DNA of 64,000 nucleotides from an uncultured Clostridia bacterium (GTDB lineage: Bacteria > Bacillota > Clostridia > Oscillospirales > Acutalibacteraceae): contig CAKMIX010000014.1 of assembly GCA_927362715.1 (NCBI GenBank), positions 1 to 64,000 on the forward strand. Direction: 5' to 3'. The position numbers and the translations under genes were made by a program. Numbering within the stretch: the first letter of the stretch is position 1; each line of letters starts with the position of its first letter. The notes under the pieces were generated by a model that did not search any database, was not told the DNA's origin, and saw only the letters and a program-made list of their open reading frames with translations. This document shows, piece after piece, positions 60,508 to 64,000 of the stretch.

Positions 60508-61878
60508 TCATACCGCATCCCCCGTCCGCACCAATAGGCATACGCTTTCCACATGGCTCGTGCGCGGAAAAAGATCTGCGGCGGCAAGCCGGCGCACCGT
60601 ATAGCCGAGGGGCCGCAAGCGTGCGCAGTCGCGCGCAAGCGTAGCGGGGTCGCAGGAAATATAAACGATTTTCTGCGGCTGCATGGCGGCGACCGTTTCA
60701 AGCACCTGCTCACCGCAGCCCTTGCGCGGCGGGTCAAGCAAAACAACGTCGGGATGCACGCCCAAGGTCTGCAAACGCGCCGACGCATCGCCTGCATCCC
60801 CACAGAAAAATTCCGCGTTTTCGATCCCGTTTTCCGCAGCGTTCCGGCGCGCATCCTCCACCGCTTCGGGTACGATCTCCGCACCGTACAGCCGGCCGAT
60901 CCTTCGCGCCATGGAAAGCCCGATGAGCCCTGTGCCGCAGTAGAGGTCAAGCACGGTTTCCTGCCCCGTCAGCCCCGCGAATTCTGCTGCTTTTCCGTAA
61001 AGACGCTCCGCCATATCGCGGTTGACCTGGTAAAACGACTGCGGCGAAAGCCGCACGCGGATGCCGCAAAGCGTATCCATGATATACGGCGCCCCCCAAA
61101 GCACGGTGCAGTGTGCGCCGAGGATGACATTGGTGCGCTCGGTATTGCGGTTGAGCTGTATGCTCGAAATACCGGCATGCAGCTCTAAAAGGCGTGCAAC
61201 AAGCGTGTCTGCGTGCGGCAGAACGCCGCCGTTTATCACAACACAGACCATGATCTCGCCGCTCACAAAGCCCTTGCGCAAATACAAATGCCGTACAAGC
61301 CCCTCATGCGTGTCGGCATTATATACCGAAATGTCAAATTCTTCTAAAAATGTGCGGAACACCCGCACGATCTCTGCAAATTCCGCAGGCTGCAAAAGGC
61401 AGTCCGTACAGTCGATCACGCGGTGCGAGCGCGGGGCGTAAAAGCCGATCTGCACCTTTTTGTCCACACAGGCGACCGGATATTGCGCCTTGTTGCGGTA
61501 GCGTTCGGCAGCAGCCGGGGTGAGGATCTCCTCGCACGGGACTTCCATATGCGCAAGGCGGCGAAAGGCGTCCTCCACACGGCGCTGCTTTTCTTCCGCT
61601 TCAAAGCCGTATTCGAGCTCACGAAGCGCGCAGCCGCCGCAGCGCGGGAACAGCGGACAGTCGTTTGGAATACGGTGCGGCGACGCGGACAAGACACGTG
61701 TGACCTTGGCGACCGCATAGTGCTTTTTTGCCTTGATCACATGGGCTTCCACTTCGTCGCCGGGTACGCCCCCGCGCACGAATACTGCAAAACCCTCCGA
61801 ACGCCCCACGCCGCTTCCCTCGGCGGTAAGCGCTTCAATTTTCAGCGTGAGGGTCTGGTTCTTCCGGGGTGTGGGCAT
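60508..61878 (-). CDS. 23S rRNA (uracil-5-)-methyltransferase RlmD/TrmA family
   Basis: The 456-residue enzyme has an N-terminal TRAM domain (TLTLKIEALTAEGSGVGRSEGFAVFVRGGVPGDEVEAHV), a four-Cys Fe-S site (CPLFPRCGGCALRELEY with a later Cys) and the SAM-methylase core with YCGTGLIGLSMARR, DPPRKGCGEQVLE and the catalytic SCDPATLARD. It methylates C5 of a specific uridine in 23S rRNA or tRNA. ATG 61878 follows GGAGG by 6 bases. It overlaps the small gene before it by 44 bases. Confidence 0.94.
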   Translation of the reverse strand: MPTPRKNQTLTLKIEALTAEGSGVGRSEGFAVFVRGGVPGDEVEAHVIKAKKHYAVAKVTRVLSASPHRIPNDCPLFPRCGGCALRELEYGFEAEEKQRRVEDAFRRLAHMEVPCEEILTPAAAERYRNKAQYPVACVDKKVQIGFYAPRSHRVIDCTDCLLQPAEFAEIVRVFRTFLEEFDISVYNADTHEGLVRHLYLRKGFVSGEIMVCVVINGGVLPHADTLVARLLELHAGISSIQLNRNTERTNVILGAHCTVLWGAPYIMDTLCGIRVRLSPQSFYQVNRDMAERLYGKAAEFAGLTGQETVLDLYCGTGLIGLSMARRIGRLYGAEIVPEAVEDARRNAAENGIENAEFFCGDAGDASARLQTLGVHPDVVLLDPPRKGCGEQVLETVAAMQPQKIVYISCDPATLARDCARLRPLGYTVRRLAAADLFPRTSHVESVCLLVRTGDAV

Positions 61879-62044
61879 GATGTTCCTCCGCTTTATATTT
61901 CCGGATCCGCCGCACAAGCAGCGCGCCGAGCAGGATGCCAAGCAGCACAGCCGCCGCTGCGACGCAAACGAGCTCCGCCGCGCGGCGCTCGGGGGTCAAT
62001 TCCGCCGCTTCCGAAAAAAAGCGGAACACGTCTGAAAAATCCAC
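61835..62044 (-). CDS. Small single-pass membrane protein overlapping the rlmD-like gene
   Basis: The 69-residue product starts at GTG 62044 with AAAGGAG 8 bases upstream. It has a transmembrane helix (AAELVCVAAAAVLLGILLGALLV) and a His/Glu/Pro tail (EEHHAHTPEEPDPH). Its 3' end overlaps the methyltransferase start, suggesting translational coupling. Unrecognised; the good ribosome site supports it being real. Confidence 0.55.
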   Translation of the reverse strand: MDFSDVFRFFSEAAELTPERRAAELVCVAAAAVLLGILLGALLVRRIRKYKAEEHHAHTPEEPDPHAEN

Positions 62045-62245
62045 TTGTGCAGCTCCTTTCTTGTATGCGCACAGTCTGCGCACATGTCGAATCTGTGATA
62101 ATAGTAACACACATCCGCCCAAAAGGGAAGAGGGGATTCTCAACAAATGTCTATAAAATCGGGCAAAAATATAAGCAAAACGCTGCAAAATACACCGCAA
62201 GCACAAACAAAGTCCAAAAAAACGGACTATTCTTGTGGACAAGCC

Positions 62246-62274
62246 TTGTCAAAGGTGCGTCGGAATGTTACAAT
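62246..62274 (+). promoter_or_regulatory. Promoter of the small gene at 62325
   Basis: TTGTCA (62246-62251) and TACAAT (62269-62274) are 17 bp apart. Confidence 0.7.
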
Positions 62275-62324
62275 CGAACACAGAAACGAACATTTGTTCT
62301 GTTATTTTGGAAGAGAGGGAGCGC

Positions 62325-62579
62325 ATGACTTTGACACAAATGGCACAAACCTACCGGCAGGATGAAGAGACCTTGACGCGGCAGATCGACCGCTTTTTGC
62401 CGTATGCCAAGTCCCTTTCGGGTGAGAAACGGCACGAGGCATACCGCCGCCTTGCCTGCCTTTACGAAATGCGCCGCGACGTGCGCATGACGGCGGGGCT
62501 TTTGGAATCCTATTATACGGACTGCGCGAAACGGCGCGTTTACCGCGATAATCGACAATTTTTTTATGGAAAGAATTAG
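62325..62579 (+). CDS. Small cytoplasmic helical protein, unknown
   Basis: The 84-residue protein is charged and helical (RQDEETLTRQIDRFLPYAKSL, HEAYRRLACLYEMRRDVRMTAGLLESYY), like a single TPR-type hairpin. AGAGGGA precedes ATG 62325, 51 bases after the promoter. No family recognised; it may be regulatory. Confidence 0.7.
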   Translation: MTLTQMAQTYRQDEETLTRQIDRFLPYAKSLSGEKRHEAYRRLACLYEMRRDVRMTAGLLESYYTDCAKRRVYRDNRQFFYGKN

Positions 62580-62598
62580 CAGTTTGTGATTTTTTCTA

Positions 62599-62627
62599 TT
62601 GATAATCGAGCGGCAAATCAGTATAAT
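62599..62627 (+). promoter_or_regulatory. Promoter of the Fe-S scaffold-GGGtGRT operon
   Basis: TTGATA (62599-62604) and TATAAT (62622-62627) are 17 bp apart, and ATG 62664 follows. Confidence 0.85.
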
Positions 62628-62663
62628 ATATGCAGTCCTGTTGAGAAAGGAGTTCCAAAAAAC

Positions 62664-63359
62664 ATGATGAATTATTCCCATGAAGTTGAAAAAATGTGCT
62701 GTGTTGCAAAAGGTCCCAAGCACGGCCCCGCGCCCATCCCCGAGGAAGGGAAATGGGTCAAGGCGTATGAGATCAAGGACATCTCCGGCTTTTCGCACGG
62801 TGTGGGCTGGTGCGCACCGCAGCAGGGTACCTGCAAGCTGTCGCTCAACGTCAAAAACGGCATTGTTGAGGAAGCGCTGGTCGAGACCATCGGCTGCTCG
62901 GGCATGACCCATTCGGCGGCTATGGCGGCGGAGATCCTGCCCGGCAAAACGCTGCTTGAATGCCTGAATACCGACCTTGTGTGCGACGCGATCAACGTCG
63001 CCATGCGCGAGATCTTTTTGCAGTTCGTTTACGGCAGAACGCAGTCCGCGTTCTCGGAGGACGGTCTGGTTATCGGCGCGGCGCTCGAGGATCTCGGCAA
63101 AGGCCTTCGTTCGCAGGTCGGCACGATGTTCTCCACGAAGCTGAAAGGCGTCCGCTACATGGAAATGGCGGAAGGCTATGTCACCAGAATGGCGCTCGAC
63201 GAGAACGACGAGGTCATCGGCTATGAGTTCATCAAGGTCGGCAAGATGCTCGAGGATATCCGCCACGGCGTTTCCGCCGACGAGGCGCTTAAAAAGAATA
63301 CAGGTACGTACGGTCGTTTTGCAAACGCTGCAAAATACATCGACCCTCGTGAAGAATAA
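62664..63359 (+). CDS. Iron-sulfur cluster assembly scaffold-like (NifU-N) protein
   Basis: The 231-residue protein has the IscU/NifU-like core CKLSLNVKNGIVEEALVETIGCSGMTHSAAM with scaffold-type cysteines, preceded by MCCVAKGP and GWCAPQ. This longer form with an extra C-terminal part (KLKGVRYMEMAEGYVTRMAL) regularly precedes GGGtGRT genes in Clostridia. ATG 62664 (or 62667) follows AAAGGAG. The next gene begins 15 bases later. Confidence 0.87.
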   Translation: MMNYSHEVEKMCCVAKGPKHGPAPIPEEGKWVKAYEIKDISGFSHGVGWCAPQQGTCKLSLNVKNGIVEEALVETIGCSGMTHSAAMAAEILPGKTLLECLNTDLVCDAINVAMREIFLQFVYGRTQSAFSEDGLVIGAALEDLGKGLRSQVGTMFSTKLKGVRYMEMAEGYVTRMALDENDEVIGYEFIKVGKMLEDIRHGVSADEALKKNTGTYGRFANAAKYIDPREE

Positions 63360-63374
63360 GGGAGGGACTTCCAC

Positions 63375-64000
63375 ATGGCAAACGATGTAATGTTTGAAGG
63401 TAAAGAGAGAAGAATGGCGAAAATCGAGAAGTGCCTTGCCGAATACGGCATTGCCAGCCTCGAAGACGCCAAAGCCCTTTGCACCGAAAAGGGCATCGAC
63501 GTAGAAAGCATCGTCAAGGGCGTGCAGCCCATCGCATTCGACAACGCCGTTTGGGCGTATACGCTGGGCGTGGCGCTGGCGCTCAAGACCGGCGTCAAGA
63601 CCGCTTCCGAAGCGGCTGCGACCATCGGTAAGGGCCTGCAGGCATTCTGCGTGCCCGGCTCCGTTGCCGAGCAGAGAAACGTCGGCCTCGGCCACGGCAA
63701 CCTCGGCGCAATGCTTTTGAACGAGGATACCAAGTGCTTTGCGTTCCTTGCGGGCCACGAATCTTTCGCCGCGGCGGAGGGCGCCATCGGCATCGCCAAG
63801 ACCGCGAACAAGGTCCGCAAAGAGCCCCTGCGCGTCATCCTCAACGGCTTAGGCAAGGACGCGGCGATGATCATTTCGCGCATCAACGGCTTTACCTATG
63901 TCAAGACCGACTATGATTTCTACACCGGCGAGCTGACGGTGCTGAGCGAAACGCCGTATTCCGAGGGTGAGCGCGCGGCGGTCAAGTGCTACGGTGCGAA
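63375..64000 (+). CDS. GGGtGRT protein, 3' end outside the window
   Basis: The visible 208 residues contain GVQPIAFDNAVWAYTLGVALALK, FCVPGSVAEQRNVGLGHGNLGAMLL, CFAFLAGHESFAAAEGAIGIAKTANKVRKEPLRVILNGLGKDA and INGFTYVKTDYDFYTGEL, which match the GGGtGRT family as I know it; the name-giving GGGTGRT motif should lie beyond 64000. It always pairs with the scaffold-like gene before it; its biochemical role is unknown. GGAGGG precedes ATG 63375. Confidence 0.92.
   Translation, partial: MANDVMFEGKERRMAKIEKCLAEYGIASLEDAKALCTEKGIDVESIVKGVQPIAFDNAVWAYTLGVALALKTGVKTASEAAATIGKGLQAFCVPGSVAEQRNVGLGHGNLGAMLLNEDTKCFAFLAGHESFAAAEGAIGIAKTANKVRKEPLRVILNGLGKDAAMIISRINGFTYVKTDYDFYTGELTVLSETPYSEGERAAVKCYGA

Overview
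The window looks like a chromosomal segment of an endospore-forming, Gram-positive Clostridia bacterium, most likely an Oscillospirales/Ruminococcaceae-type gut lineage. This rests on SpoIIE, Shine-Dalgarno-led genes, TTG/GTG starts, the Prp-processed bL27 leader, a yybP-ykoY riboswitch in front of a P-type ATPase and the GGGtGRT gene pair. The chromosomal backbone is GC-rich. The genus assignment is inference.

Layout. (1) 1-972: 3' part of a tRNA-Thr, a terminator and a secreted, C-terminally anchored protein. (2) About 985-14,512: an AT-richer integrated mobile element. Its minus-strand backbone reads small basic protein, excisionase-like protein, primase-helicase, a candidate iteron origin, three small genes, an HK97-type major capsid protein, a TnpW-like protein and a large serine recombinase. 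The only virion gene recognised is the capsid. Its cargo is an unknown zinc-finger protein under a divergent operator, a ScaI-family restriction-modification system with its own HTH regulator, and a retron (reverse transcriptase with NAxxH and VTG motifs, a small membrane protein, a predicted msr-msd RNA). (3) 14.5-25.5 kb: a PadR/HAAS/DUF4097/PspC envelope operon, spoIIE, proBA, rpe and a MecA-like adaptor, separated by dispersed intergenic repeats. (4) 25.6-29.6 kb: a reduced Rnf-like operon (D-E-A) whose iron-sulfur and flavin motifs look lost, followed by a membrane-anchored glycoside-hydrolase-like protein. (5) 29.7-32.6 kb: Mn2+-riboswitch-controlled P-type ATPase. (6) 32.8-37 kb: a small ECF sigma factor operon, rlmH, a WalJ-like hydrolase and a glycerophosphodiesterase. 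(7) 37-47 kb: TPR/DUF4037 pair, TrhA, rplU-prp-rpmA, an acyltransferase, an RNA methyltransferase, a lipid kinase and a GPH-type sugar symporter. (8) 47.5-59.3 kb: a surface-protein locus with an 1809-residue secreted protein, seven tandem paralogous secreted proteins of about 160 residues sharing a domain with its C-terminus, and a membrane-anchored partner. (9) 59.7-64 kb: a DUF2238-like membrane protein, an RlmD-type methyltransferase, small genes and the Fe-S scaffold/GGGtGRT pair, cut by the window end.

The most interesting systems are the mobile element with a lone capsid gene, its retron and ScaI-type cargo, the cofactor-less Rnf-like operon, and the tandem 'IPW-domain' secreted protein array, which could build a surface polymer. 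All functional claims come from reading motifs by eye; no searches were run.
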